From: Parapedobacter flavus
Lineage (GTDB): Bacteria; Bacteroidota; Bacteroidia; Sphingobacteriales; Sphingobacteriaceae
DNA: 64,000 bases
Assembly: GCF_035818675.1 (NCBI RefSeq)
Contig: NZ_JAYKZZ010000007.1
Location: 1-64,000, forward strand
Direction of reading: 5' to 3'
In this document: positions 23,351-32,334 of the stretch, piece by piece
Layout: every line of letters starts with the position of its first letter
Numbering within the stretch: position 1 is the stretch's first letter
Translations under genes and position numbers: made by a program
The notes under the pieces: generated by a model
What the model was told of the DNA's origin: nothing
The model's input: only the letters and a program-made list of their open reading frames with translations
The model's database searches: none

Positions 23351-25270
23351 TTACCCCCTCAACTTCTCCGCACCTTCCTTGATTTCTTCTACCACGGCGG
23401 GGTCTAGCAGCGTCGTGATATCACCCAGATTGGATGTGTCGCCTTCGGCTATTTTCCGGAGGATACGCCGCATGATTTTGCCGGAGCGGGTTTTGGGCAG
23501 TCCGGTGACGAACTGGATTTTATCGGGCTTTGCAATAGCGCCGATAATACGGGCTACCGTTTGGTTGATGTCTTGACGGGTAAGGTTTTCGTCTACATGG
23601 TGGCCCGAGGCAATGATGTAGGCATATATGCCCTGGCCCTTTACAGGATGGGGATAGCCCACGATAGCCGATTCGACCACGTCGCTGTGCATGTTGATGG
23701 CGTTTTCCAGCTCGGCCGTGCCGATCCGGTGGCCCGATACGTTCAACACATCATCCACCCGGCCGGTAATGCGGTAGTACCCGTCTTTGTTGCGCAGGCA
23801 GCCGTCGCCCGTAAAGTACATGTTCTCGTAGGTGGAGAAGTAGGTCTGCCGGCAGCGTTCGTGGTCGCCATAGGTCGTGCGGATCATGCCCGGCCACGGG
23901 AACTTGATGCACAGGTTGCCGCTCACGTCGTTGCCCTCCAATTCCTTGCCGTTCTCGTCGACCAGTACCGGCTGGATACCGGGGAGTGGCAACATGGCGA
24001 AGCTGGGGATGGTGGGCGTGACGCCCGCAATGGGAGAAATAAGGATGCCCCCATTTTCGGTCTGCCACCACGTGTCGACAATCGGGGCTTTGCCCTTGCC
24101 GATTTTCTCGTTATACCAATGCCAGGCTTCTTCATTGATGGGCTCGCCCACACTGCCTAACTTACGGATGCTGCTGAGGTCTTTTCCGTCGACATACTCG
24201 TCGCCCGCAGCCATCAGTGAACGGATGGCGGTGGGGGCCGTATACAAGATGTTTACCTGGTGTTTCTCAACGATGTCCCAGAAACGTCCCGCATCGGGCC
24301 ACGTGGGTACGCCCTCGAACATCAATGAGGTGGCGCCTTGCGACAGCGGACCGTAAATGATGTAGGAGTGGCCGGTGATCCAGCCGATGTCGGCGGTACA
24401 GAAAAAAACTTCGTCGGGCTGGTATTGGAATACATTGGCAAACGTATAGCCCGTGTACACCATATAGCCACCGCAGGTGTGTACCACGCCCTTGGGTTTA
24501 CCCGTAGAGCCGGATGTGTAAAGGATGAACAACATATCCTCGGCGTCCATCTCCTCGGCGGGGCACGTGGGATTGCCCTGGGTTTCCACTTTCGTGATTT
24601 CGTCTTCCCACCATACATCGCGCCCTTTGATCATGGATACCGGCGTGCGGGTGCGGGTGAGCACGATAACGCGATCGACCGACTTGCACTGCACCAACGC
24701 ATCATCCACGATGTTTTTGAGCTCGATGGTTTTCGTACCGCGGAACCCGCCATCTGATGTGATGACCAGCTTGCAGCCCGTGTCATTGATACGGTCGGCG
24801 ATGGATTGTGCCGAGAAGCCACCGAATACCACCGAGTGGATGGCGCCGATACGGGCACATGCCAGCACGGCGATCACCAGCTCGGGTACCATGGGGAGGT
24901 AAATGCATACCCGATCGCCCTTCCGTACGCCGTTATTTTTCAGTACGTTGGAAAACTGCTCTACCTTCTCAAGCAGTTGCTTGTAGGTGAGCACCCGGTG
25001 GGCTTCGTTGGGATCATTAGGTTCCCAAACAATGGCCGGTTTGTCGCCCAGCTGATAGATGTGGCGGTCCAAGCAGTTTTCGGTGATATTCAGCTTGGCG
25101 CCCTCAAACCATTTGATGGAAGGTTCCTTGAAATTCCAGTTTAATACATTGTTCCACTTCCGCCGCCAGTAAAAGTGGTCGGCAATCCCTGCCCAGAATT
25201 CTTCAGGTTTTTCTACGCTATTTTGGTAAACCTGTTGGTATTCATCAAATGATTTGATTTGTAAATTCAT
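23351..25270 (-). CDS. acs: acetyl-CoA synthetase
   Basis: A 639-residue acetate-CoA ligase of the usual length for the family. It has the adenylate-forming motifs: the P-loop-like YTSGSTGKPKGVVHT (about residue 265), VDTWWQTENGG (about 415), YFTGDGCLRNKDGYYRITGRVDDVLNVSGHR, and the acetylatable lysine in TRSGKIMRRILRKIA near residue 610. It makes acetyl-CoA from acetate, ATP and CoA in the cytoplasm. It is transcribed alone and diverges from the UbiA-like gene. Confidence 0.97.
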   Translation of the reverse strand: MNLQIKSFDEYQQVYQNSVEKPEEFWAGIADHFYWRRKWNNVLNWNFKEPSIKWFEGAKLNITENCLDRHIYQLGDKPAIVWEPNDPNEAHRVLTYKQLLEKVEQFSNVLKNNGVRKGDRVCIYLPMVPELVIAVLACARIGAIHSVVFGGFSAQSIADRINDTGCKLVITSDGGFRGTKTIELKNIVDDALVQCKSVDRVIVLTRTRTPVSMIKGRDVWWEDEITKVETQGNPTCPAEEMDAEDMLFILYTSGSTGKPKGVVHTCGGYMVYTGYTFANVFQYQPDEVFFCTADIGWITGHSYIIYGPLSQGATSLMFEGVPTWPDAGRFWDIVEKHQVNILYTAPTAIRSLMAAGDEYVDGKDLSSIRKLGSVGEPINEEAWHWYNEKIGKGKAPIVDTWWQTENGGILISPIAGVTPTIPSFAMLPLPGIQPVLVDENGKELEGNDVSGNLCIKFPWPGMIRTTYGDHERCRQTYFSTYENMYFTGDGCLRNKDGYYRITGRVDDVLNVSGHRIGTAELENAINMHSDVVESAIVGYPHPVKGQGIYAYIIASGHHVDENLTRQDINQTVARIIGAIAKPDKIQFVTGLPKTRSGKIMRRILRKIAEGDTSNLGDITTLLDPAVVEEIKEGAEKLRG

Positions 25271-25378
25271 ATTTAGTTTAACTTTTTTGTGTTATTTTGT
25301 CGGACAATAAATTGGCCTATTCGGTATATAGAGCGGGCTAATTTACATACTTTTTGCAAAAAAGCGAATTTTCTGCCC

Positions 25379-26254
25379 GTGCTGCCGAATTACTATCGAC
25401 GATTTTTGGATACTTTGCTCTTTAGCAATGTGTTTATCGCCTGTTGTGCCGTGGCCCAGGGGGGGATGACGTATCTGGTGCTTTCGTTGCCGGTAGATTA
25501 TACCGTGCTGGCTATCCTGGGGTGTGCAACGCTGGCGCTGTATAACTTCAGCATGATTTTGGCGCGGCCGCGCCACCCGCAGTCATCCCCATTCCGGCGG
25601 GTGCGGTGGGTATTCGGGCATGAGCGGTCGCTGTGGGTGTGGACGGGCGTGGCGCTGGTGGTGGCCTTTGTGCTCGGCTTGCAACTGCACATCCCTTCGT
25701 TTATCCTGTTGGGGGTGATGGGGGTGATGGGCGTGGCCTATAACCTGCCGATTGTGCGGGTGGCGGGCGAAGAGCGGCGGGCAGGGCTGCGGCAGATCAC
25801 CGGATTGAAGCTGTTTTACATCGGCTTGGTATGGGTGATGAGCAGCGTGCTGCTCCCTGTAGCGGAGGCGTACCACGATGACCTCGCTATCGTATGGCCC
25901 CACGTGTGGCAGCTGATGGCATGGGTGTTCCTCTTTGTGGTGGCGATTACCATCCCGTTTGATATCCGCGATATTTACCAGGACCGGTATTACAGACTGA
26001 AAACCATCCCCGTGTTGTTTGGCGAACGGAAGGCGTTGGTGCTTTCCACGGCATTGCTGGCCGTGCAGATGGGATGGGTGTGGCTTAGCGACCACCCGTT
26101 GGACATCCGGCTGGCATTGGTGGCTGCCTCGGGCCTGTGCCTATTCTTTATTCTGGTGCCGCCGGTTAAAAAGGATGAGTATTACTATTTCCTGGTGCTC
26201 GATGGGATGCTGATAGTGCAGTTCCTAACGGTGTGGTTGGCCCAATGGGTATGA
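25379..26254 (+). CDS. UbiA-like membrane protein, first Asp motif degenerate
   Basis: A 291-residue protein if started at the GTG at 25379; the frame opens about 90 bp earlier without an ATG, in what should be the divergent promoter. It has eight to nine membrane helices in the UbiA order. The second Asp-rich motif is present (PFDIRDIYQDRYYRLKTIP, DxxxDxxxD-like). The position of the first one (NDxxDxxxD in active enzymes) reads YNFSMILARPR, without acids. It may be a UbiA-superfamily relative with altered or lost prenyl-diphosphate chemistry. No neighbouring isoprenoid genes are seen. Confidence 0.6.
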   Translation: MLPNYYRRFLDTLLFSNVFIACCAVAQGGMTYLVLSLPVDYTVLAILGCATLALYNFSMILARPRHPQSSPFRRVRWVFGHERSLWVWTGVALVVAFVLGLQLHIPSFILLGVMGVMGVAYNLPIVRVAGEERRAGLRQITGLKLFYIGLVWVMSSVLLPVAEAYHDDLAIVWPHVWQLMAWVFLFVVAITIPFDIRDIYQDRYYRLKTIPVLFGERKALVLSTALLAVQMGWVWLSDHPLDIRLALVAASGLCLFFILVPPVKKDEYYYFLVLDGMLIVQFLTVWLAQWV

Positions 26255-26269
26255 CAGCCGAAGTTATGT

Positions 26270-27220
26270 TTATTCCGCGGAATCCTCAATAAGACCGATC
26301 ACTTTCTCCACCAGCACATCAGCGATTTTAAAGTAGCTCTCCACGCTCCAGCCGGCCACGTGGGGGCTGCAAACCACCCTGTCGTGCGCCATGAGCGGCT
26401 CGTACCAGGGCTGTTCGGCCAGTGCCGGAAATTTCTCGACGGGCAGCACATCGAAGGCTGCGCCTAATAGCCGCCCGGCATCGAGGGCGCTTAATATGGC
26501 GGGTATGTGAACGATTTCGCCCCGGGCACCATTCAGGAAGAAGATGGGTTTGCGGAAGCGGGCGAGGTATGCGGCATCCACCATGCCACGGGATGCGTCT
26601 GTGAGTGGAATGTGCAGGCTGAGCACATCGGCTTGGTCGGCCACCTCTTCCATGGTTGCCTCCGTGGCGTATTCGTCGCTGAATCCGGTTTTGTATTTGT
26701 CGTAGGCAATCACCTTCACGTCGAAGCCCGCCAGCTTACGGGCCATGGCGCCACCATTATTGCCGTAGCCGATGAGGGCCACCGTGCGCCCCGCCAGCTC
26801 CAGTCCGCGGTTCGCTTCGCGCAGCCACAAGCCGTTTCCGATTTCGGCGTTGCCGCGGTAAAGGTTGTTCATCAATCCCAACAGCATGCCGACCATGTGC
26901 TCGCCCACGGCGTTCCGGTTGCCTTCGGGAGCGTTGACGAGGGCAATGCCTTTTTTCCGTGCGTGGGCATCGTCGATGTTGTCCATGCCGGCGCCACCCC
27001 GTGCGATGAACCTGAGCTCGGGGGCGGCATCCATAAATGCCGCATCGACCTTGAACTTAGAGCGGATCACCAACCCCGTATATTGATGGATGATCTGTAA
27101 CGCCTCATCTTTTCCGATGGTGGGCAGGTAGTCGAATGCAATATTTTTTGCGGTGAGCTTTTCAGCGAAAACGGGGTGGATGTCGTCTACAATAAGCAGC
27201 CGGGTAGGGAGTTTAGTCAT
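26270..27220 (-). CDS. 2-hydroxyacid dehydrogenase, phosphoglycerate dehydrogenase-like
   Basis: A 316-residue dehydrogenase. The Rossmann motif is ALIGYGNNGGAMARKL. Active-site positions are Arg in LNGARGEIVHI, an acid around AAFDVLPVEKF, and His in CSPHVAGWSVES. Overall it resembles short SerA-type enzymes without the ACT regulatory domain, so the product may be 3-phosphohydroxypyruvate or another 2-keto acid. It overlaps rsmA by 4 bp (stop and start share ATGA) and is probably translated with it. Confidence 0.82.
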   Translation of the reverse strand: MTKLPTRLLIVDDIHPVFAEKLTAKNIAFDYLPTIGKDEALQIIHQYTGLVIRSKFKVDAAFMDAAPELRFIARGGAGMDNIDDAHARKKGIALVNAPEGNRNAVGEHMVGMLLGLMNNLYRGNAEIGNGLWLREANRGLELAGRTVALIGYGNNGGAMARKLAGFDVKVIAYDKYKTGFSDEYATEATMEEVADQADVLSLHIPLTDASRGMVDAAYLARFRKPIFFLNGARGEIVHIPAILSALDAGRLLGAAFDVLPVEKFPALAEQPWYEPLMAHDRVVCSPHVAGWSVESYFKIADVLVEKVIGLIEDSAE

Positions 27221-27996
27221 ATTCGTTGAGCAATGTCGTTGGTTAATGTGATGAAATCGGCTACAGCAAGCCGTTCCGCCCGCAAATCATAAAAGGGGTT
27301 TTCGCCCATTTTATCTTTGGGAATAACGCCCGATAGCGCATTCCGCAGGGTCTTGCGGCGCTGGTTGAAAGCGGCTTTGACCACGCGCCAAAACAGCTTT
27401 TCGTCGCAGTCTAGCGGCGTTTCCCAATTGCGCGTGAGGCGGATGACGCCCGAAAGCACTTTGGGTGGCGGGTTGAAGGCGCCGGCCTTGACCGTAAAGA
27501 GGTATTCGACGTCGTAATAAGCCTGTACCAACACGCTGAGAATGCCATATTCCTTGCCCCCCGGGGGAGCGGCACAGCGCTCGGCTACTTCTTTCTGGAA
27601 CATGCCCACCACCTCGGCCACCCGCTGGCGCTCGTCTAACACTTTGAACAGGATTTGGGAGGAGATGTTGTAGGGGAAATTGCCGATAATAGCCAACTGA
27701 CCGGTCATGTACGCATCGAAATCGAAGGTCAGGAAATCGCCATGGATGAGCCTGTCGCCAAGTTCGGGGTACCGCTCATGCAGATACGCTACGGATTCGC
27801 TGTCGACATCGATGAGTAACGTTCGGTAACCTTTTTCGGTTAGCAGGAAGTCGGATAGGATGCCCATTCCCGGCCCTACTTCCAACACGGTATCGTAGCC
27901 CAGTTGTGGCCGCAGGGCTGCCACGATCTTGGCGGCTGTCTGTTTATCCGTTAGGAAATGCTGCCCCAGGTGTTTCTTTGCGCGGACGCTACTCAT
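27217..27996 (-). CDS. rsmA: 16S rRNA (A1518/A1519) dimethyltransferase
   Basis: A 259-residue KsgA/RsmA methyltransferase starting MSSVRAKKHLGQHFLTDK. Key motifs are the SAM loop VLEVGPGMGILSDFL, a catalytic NFPYNIS (N-[FY]-P-Y) at about residue 110 and the C-terminal helical part with RKTLRNAL. It dimethylates two adenines near the 3' end of 16S rRNA during 30S maturation. A much longer upstream frame exists, but its translation has no family character. A TACTTTTG box (28021-28028, minus strand) 25 bp upstream of the chosen ATG supports this start. Confidence 0.96.
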   Translation of the reverse strand: MSSVRAKKHLGQHFLTDKQTAAKIVAALRPQLGYDTVLEVGPGMGILSDFLLTEKGYRTLLIDVDSESVAYLHERYPELGDRLIHGDFLTFDFDAYMTGQLAIIGNFPYNISSQILFKVLDERQRVAEVVGMFQKEVAERCAAPPGGKEYGILSVLVQAYYDVEYLFTVKAGAFNPPPKVLSGVIRLTRNWETPLDCDEKLFWRVVKAAFNQRRKTLRNALSGVIPKDKMGENPFYDLRAERLAVADFITLTNDIAQRI

Positions 27997-28150
27997 GGTG
28001 TTGGATTGCTGTAAGCCGAGCAAAAGTAACCTTTTTTTGCAACTTTGCGGATTGCATCCTAAAATTCCTACTTTTCCGCTATTCAAATCGCTTCTCAGCG
28101 GCAGCAGAGAGATCGCTAACGTTGCTTTTTTTTTATTAAGGCGATTATAA

Positions 28151-28216
28151 TTGCATATAAAAGCAACTTTATCTAAGTTTGGTAGCCAAAGAATAAAGTT
28201 TGGTAGCCAAAGAATA
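28151..28216 (+). promoter_or_regulatory. pdxA promoter with a perfect 21-bp tandem duplication
   Basis: TTG (28151-28153) and TAAGTTTG (28174-28181) are 20 bp apart, a good match to the Bacteroidota TTTG/TTG-N19-21-TAnnTTTG promoter. The sequence from 28175 to 28195 is repeated perfectly at 28196-28216. Each copy holds the palindrome TTTGG-TAG-CCAAA, so two identical operator-like sites lie between the -7 box and the pdxA start. Confidence 0.6.
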
Positions 28217-28224
28217 CATGGGAT

Positions 28225-29280
28225 ATGAGTGATAAACTGAAAATAGGGATATCGATAGGCGACGTCAATGGCATCGGGCTTGAGGTGATTATTAAGTCGT
28301 TGATAGACAGTAGGGTGCTGGAATATTTTACGCCGATTGTTTATGGGAGTACGAAAGTGGCGTCGTTCCACCGTAAGGCATTGGGCATTAATGATTTTAG
28401 TTTCAATGTGATTGATGAGGTGCAGCAGGCGCATCTGAAGCGGGCGAATATCATCAACTGCTGGCAAGACGACGTAAAAATAACCCTCGGCGAGGAAAAT
28501 GAAATTGGTGGTAAATATGCATTCCTGTCGCTGAAACGGGCGGTGGACGATCTGGTGGGTGGCGATATCGATGCCTTGGTTACCGCCCCGATCAATAAGC
28601 ATAATATACAGCGGGAGGAATTTGATTTTCCGGGGCATACCGAGTACCTGCAAGCAAGAACCGAAAGTAGCGATGCCCTCATGTTTATGGTGAGCGACGA
28701 GTTGCGCGTTGGGGTAGTTACGGGGCACATTCCGGTGAAAGATATTGCACCGAATATTTCGACGGAAGCGATCGTATCCAAGTTGGCCTTGATGGATGCC
28801 AGCCTGAAGCGCGATTTCTGGGTGCGCAAGCCGAAGATAGCCGTATTGGGGTTGAACCCGCATGCTGGCGATAATGGCCTGATTGGTACGGAGGATGAAT
28901 CGATTATCGCCCCGGCTATTGCCGAGGCGAAATCAAAAGGTATCTTTTGTTTTGGCCCTTATCCGGCCGATGGCTTCTTTGCATCGGAGACCTATACGAA
29001 ATTTGATGCCGTATTGGCGATGTACCACGACCAGGGTTTGATTCCGTTTAAGCATATTGCTGCCCGTGGTGGGGTCAATTTCACCGCTGGGCTGCCGGTG
29101 GTACGCACCTCGCCCGACCATGGTACAGGATACGACATCGCCGGCAAGAATGTAGCGTCTGAAACATCGTTTCTCGAGGCTTTATTCTCGGCCGTACACA
29201 TCGTCGCCCGTCGGCGTGAGCAAGATGTGCTGTTGTCAAATCCATTGGTCTCTAGGCGCTTGTCGCGCGATCGGGATTAA
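28225..29280 (+). CDS. pdxA: 4-hydroxythreonine-4-phosphate dehydrogenase
   Basis: A 351-residue PdxA of normal length. Typical segments are GISIGDVNGIGLEVI at the N-terminus, TAPINKHNI, FPGHTEYL (metal-binding His), MYHDQGLIPFKH (metal-binding His) and GGVNFTAGLPVVRTSPDHGT (third metal-binding His). It carries out the NAD-dependent oxidation and decarboxylation step of the long pyridoxal phosphate pathway. It follows a candidate promoter with a duplicated palindrome. Confidence 0.97.
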   Translation: MSDKLKIGISIGDVNGIGLEVIIKSLIDSRVLEYFTPIVYGSTKVASFHRKALGINDFSFNVIDEVQQAHLKRANIINCWQDDVKITLGEENEIGGKYAFLSLKRAVDDLVGGDIDALVTAPINKHNIQREEFDFPGHTEYLQARTESSDALMFMVSDELRVGVVTGHIPVKDIAPNISTEAIVSKLALMDASLKRDFWVRKPKIAVLGLNPHAGDNGLIGTEDESIIAPAIAEAKSKGIFCFGPYPADGFFASETYTKFDAVLAMYHDQGLIPFKHIAARGGVNFTAGLPVVRTSPDHGTGYDIAGKNVASETSFLEALFSAVHIVARRREQDVLLSNPLVSRRLSRDRD

Positions 29281-29346
29281 TCCCCGCATTGGAGCAAGGG
29301 ATTAGCCGACGAATATGTATTTTTGCCGTCAAAATACGAATTGCCG

Positions 29347-30774
29347 ATGGCCGAGACAATCATGAGCGAATACCTGGACCACCCGATATTCGCTCTGCTG
29401 AGCGACGTGGCGAGTGAAGTGGGGGTGGACTGCTTTGTAGTGGGGGGATATGTGCGGGACCGCATCATGGGGCGCGATTTCGGGAATGATATCGATGTGG
29501 TGGTGGTGGGCAGTGGTATTGATTTTGCCACGCACGTGGGTAACCGGTTGGGGGCGAAAGTGGCGGTGTACAAGAACTTCGGTACGGCCTCCCTCCATCA
29601 CGAAGGGCTGCAACTCGAATTTGTGGGCGCCCGGAAAGAATCGTACCGCGCCGACTCGCGCAAGCCCATTGTGGAAGACGGCACGTTGGCCGACGACCAG
29701 AACCGGCGCGATTTTACCATCAATGCCATGGCGCTGTCGCTCAATACCGCCGACTTCGGCAGGCTGCTCGACCCGTTCGACGGGCGTACCGATATCCTGC
29801 ACCGCATCATCCGGACACCGCTCGATCCCAATGAAACCTTCTGCGACGATCCATTACGCATGATGCGGGCCATACGCTTTGCCACGCAATTGAATTTTAA
29901 GATCGATATGCCGGCCATCAAGGCGATAGCCGATAATAAGGAACGGATTAAAATCATTTCGCGGGAGCGTGTCATCGACGAGCTCAACAAGATGGTGTTG
30001 GCAGAGAAACCTTCCATCGGTTTCAAATACCTGTTTGACGTAGGTCTGCTGCAGCTTGTCTTCCCTGCCATGGCCAACCTCTATGGTGTGGAGGTCATCA
30101 ACGGAAAAGGCCATAAGGATAATTTTTACCACACGTTGGAGGTGCTGGATAATGTGGCCGAGCTTAGTGACGACCTGTGGCTCCGGTGGGCTGCGATTAT
30201 GCATGATATTGCGAAGCCGGCTACCAAACGCTTTGATAAACGGCACGGGTGGACGTTCCACGGCCACGAGGATAAAGGGGCCCGTATGGTGCCAAAGCTC
30301 TTTGCTGAACTCAAGTTACCGCTCAACGAAAAGATGCGTTTTGTGCAGAAGATGGTCGCCCTGCACCTGCGTCCTATTGTATTAGCGCAGGATACGGTGA
30401 CCGATTCGGCGGTGAGGCGGTTGCTGTTTGAGGCGGGAAACGACACCGATAGCCTGATGCTGCTGTGCCATGCCGACGTAACCACCAAAAACGACTATAA
30501 AAAGAAGAAATACCGGCAAAATTTTGAGCTCGTTAAGCAAAAGCTGAAAGATGTGGAAGAGCGGGATCAGATCCGCAATTGGCAACCTCCCGTAACGGGC
30601 CAGGATGTGATGGACGCGTTCGGACTAAAACCCGGGAAAATGGTAGGAACCATTAAGAATGCGATCCGCGAAGCGATATTGGAAGGCGATATTCCCAATA
30701 GCAGGGAGGAAGCTTATCAATTTATGCTGGATAAAGGGAAAACGCTGGGGTTGAAACCAAAGGTGGAAGTGTAG
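29347..30774 (+). CDS. tRNA nucleotidyltransferase / poly(A) polymerase family with HD domain
   Basis: A CCA-adding-type protein of about 475 residues. The head has VVGGYVRDRIMG and NDIDVVVVG, giving the G-G-x-V-R-D motif and the catalytic DxD. EFVGARKESYR and NRRDFTINAMAL follow, which are standard for the family. The C-terminal half holds an HD phosphohydrolase domain with IMHDIAKPAT and FHGHEDKGARM. It repairs or adds tRNA 3'-CCA ends. I favour the ATG at 29347, because TATTTTTG (29318-29325) looks like the -7 box and puts the transcript start just before it. ATG at 29365 is an alternative. Confidence 0.93.
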   Translation: MAETIMSEYLDHPIFALLSDVASEVGVDCFVVGGYVRDRIMGRDFGNDIDVVVVGSGIDFATHVGNRLGAKVAVYKNFGTASLHHEGLQLEFVGARKESYRADSRKPIVEDGTLADDQNRRDFTINAMALSLNTADFGRLLDPFDGRTDILHRIIRTPLDPNETFCDDPLRMMRAIRFATQLNFKIDMPAIKAIADNKERIKIISRERVIDELNKMVLAEKPSIGFKYLFDVGLLQLVFPAMANLYGVEVINGKGHKDNFYHTLEVLDNVAELSDDLWLRWAAIMHDIAKPATKRFDKRHGWTFHGHEDKGARMVPKLFAELKLPLNEKMRFVQKMVALHLRPIVLAQDTVTDSAVRRLLFEAGNDTDSLMLLCHADVTTKNDYKKKKYRQNFELVKQKLKDVEERDQIRNWQPPVTGQDVMDAFGLKPGKMVGTIKNAIREAILEGDIPNSREEAYQFMLDKGKTLGLKPKVEV

Positions 30775-30838
30775 GGATATTTTTAGATATTTTAGATATT
30801 TGTACCAGTTCAGGTAAAACAAACTGAAAGGAAGTATT

Positions 30839-31420
30839 ATGGCTATCTATCGTTTTAGAGTTTCATTTGAAGATTACGATGACGTGACCCGCGAAATCGA
30901 TGTGCTGCCGAAGCATACCTTTTTAGACCTCCATAAGGCACTGCATGCCACTACGGGCTACGATCCCGAGTTGTCGTCTTCATTCTACGTAAGTAACGAC
31001 CGGTGGAAAAAGGGAACGGAAATCGCCTATTTGCCCAGTGAATTGAAAAAAGGGCAAGGCGTGGCATTGATGGAAGACTCGAAATTGAACAAGTTCGTGA
31101 ACGACCCCCATCAGAAATTCTATTATGTATATAACCTTGGCCGCCCGCTTGATTTCCACGTGCAACTGATCAAGATATTGAAAGAGGAGGAAGGCAAGGT
31201 TTATCCCGCACTGTTCAAAAGTACCGGGCAGGTTCCGAAATTGCCCGGTGCCAAGGTTGTTGCTGATGATGCGGCCGCGAAGAAGGAAGACGATGCATAC
31301 GATTTCCTGGGCGAGACGGAATACGGCATCAACGAGGAGGAAGATTTGGATATGCTGGATGAAGAAGAGCAGGAGGGCGGAAAAGAGGATGGGAATGAGG
31401 GGTATGAGGAAGAATATTAA
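30839..31420 (+). CDS. pRiA4b ORF-3-like protein
   Basis: A 193-residue protein whose first 130 residues follow the plasmid pRiA4b ORF-3 family pattern: MAIYRFRVSFEDYDDVTREI, then FLDLHKALHATTGYD, SSFYVSNDRWKKG and YVYNLGRPLDFHVQL. The last 60 residues are very acidic and low-complexity, with many Glu, Asp and Gly. The family's biochemical role is not established. Its TAA stop overlaps the ATG of miaA by one base (TAATG), so the two are translationally linked. Confidence 0.85.
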   Translation: MAIYRFRVSFEDYDDVTREIDVLPKHTFLDLHKALHATTGYDPELSSSFYVSNDRWKKGTEIAYLPSELKKGQGVALMEDSKLNKFVNDPHQKFYYVYNLGRPLDFHVQLIKILKEEEGKVYPALFKSTGQVPKLPGAKVVADDAAAKKEDDAYDFLGETEYGINEEEDLDMLDEEEQEGGKEDGNEGYEEEY

Positions 31421-32334
31421 TGGCTTCGGCGAAGACATTGGTGTGCGTGGTTGGCCCCACCGCAGTAGGGAAAACGGCCGTGGGTATACCGCTTGCCCAG
31501 CATTTTCAAACCGCCATCCTTTCCGCTGATTCGCGCCAGTTTTATCGGGAAATGACCATTGGCACGGCCAAGCCTAGCGACGATGAGCTGGCTGCGGCGC
31601 CCCACCATTTTATTAACTCCCACCACATTACGGAAGACTATTCGGCGGGCGACTTCGAGCGCGATGCGCTGGCGCTGCTCGAGAAGTTGTTTTTGCATCA
31701 TGATGTGGTGATCCTGGTGGGTGGTTCGGGGTTGTTCGTCCGCGCGGTTTGCCAGGGGCTGGACGATTTGCCGAAGGCACTGCCGGGTGTGCGCGACCGC
31801 CTGAATACCCTTTACCGGGAACAGGGGTTGGAGCCGCTCCAACGCTTGCTGCAGCAGGTGGATCCGGCATATTTCGATGATATGGACAACCAGAATCCGC
31901 AGCGGGTGATCCGTGCACTGGAGGTGTACGAAAGTACGGGTACGCCGTTCTCCCATCTCCGGCATGGACAGGCCGCGGAGCGCCCGTTTGATGTGGTTAA
32001 TATTGGATTGGATACCGATCGGGAGCTGTTGTACCAACGCATCAACTCCCGGGTGGATGCGATGATGGCGGCCGGATTGCTGAACGAGGTGGAATCGTTA
32101 TTGCCGCACCGTGAAAAGCCGCCATTAAAGACCGTGGGTTATGCCGAATTATTCGACTATCTGGACGGGAAGTGCACATTGGAAGATGCCGTGGATAAGA
32201 TCAAGCAGAACACGCGGCGATACGCGAAACGCCAGCTCACGTGGTTCCGAAAGGATAAGACCACGGTATGGTTCGCACCCGACGACATAGCCGGGATGAT
32301 TGCCTATATTTCTTCGCGAATTAGCCTACAATGA
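31420..32334 (+). CDS. miaA: tRNA dimethylallyltransferase
   Basis: A 304-residue MiaA. It has the P-loop VVGPTAVGKTAVGIPLA at the N-terminus, LSADSRQFYREMTIGTAKP, LVGGSGLFVRAVCQGLDDLP, NPQRVIRALEVYESTG and the C-terminal QNTRRYAKRQLTWFRKD. It adds the dimethylallyl group to A37 of tRNAs that read U-starting codons. It overlaps the upstream acidic protein by 1 bp and the convergent ilvE gene by 14 bp. Confidence 0.97.
   Translation: MASAKTLVCVVGPTAVGKTAVGIPLAQHFQTAILSADSRQFYREMTIGTAKPSDDELAAAPHHFINSHHITEDYSAGDFERDALALLEKLFLHHDVVILVGGSGLFVRAVCQGLDDLPKALPGVRDRLNTLYREQGLEPLQRLLQQVDPAYFDDMDNQNPQRVIRALEVYESTGTPFSHLRHGQAAERPFDVVNIGLDTDRELLYQRINSRVDAMMAAGLLNEVESLLPHREKPPLKTVGYAELFDYLDGKCTLEDAVDKIKQNTRRYAKRQLTWFRKDKTTVWFAPDDIAGMIAYISSRISLQ

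Noticed and set aside
27997..28863. Upstream extension of the rsmA frame to a 548-codon ORF
   Set aside because: The extra part is antisense to pdxA and lacks family similarity. RsmA proteins begin at the RAKKHLGQHF segment, and a promoter box lies just upstream of that ATG.
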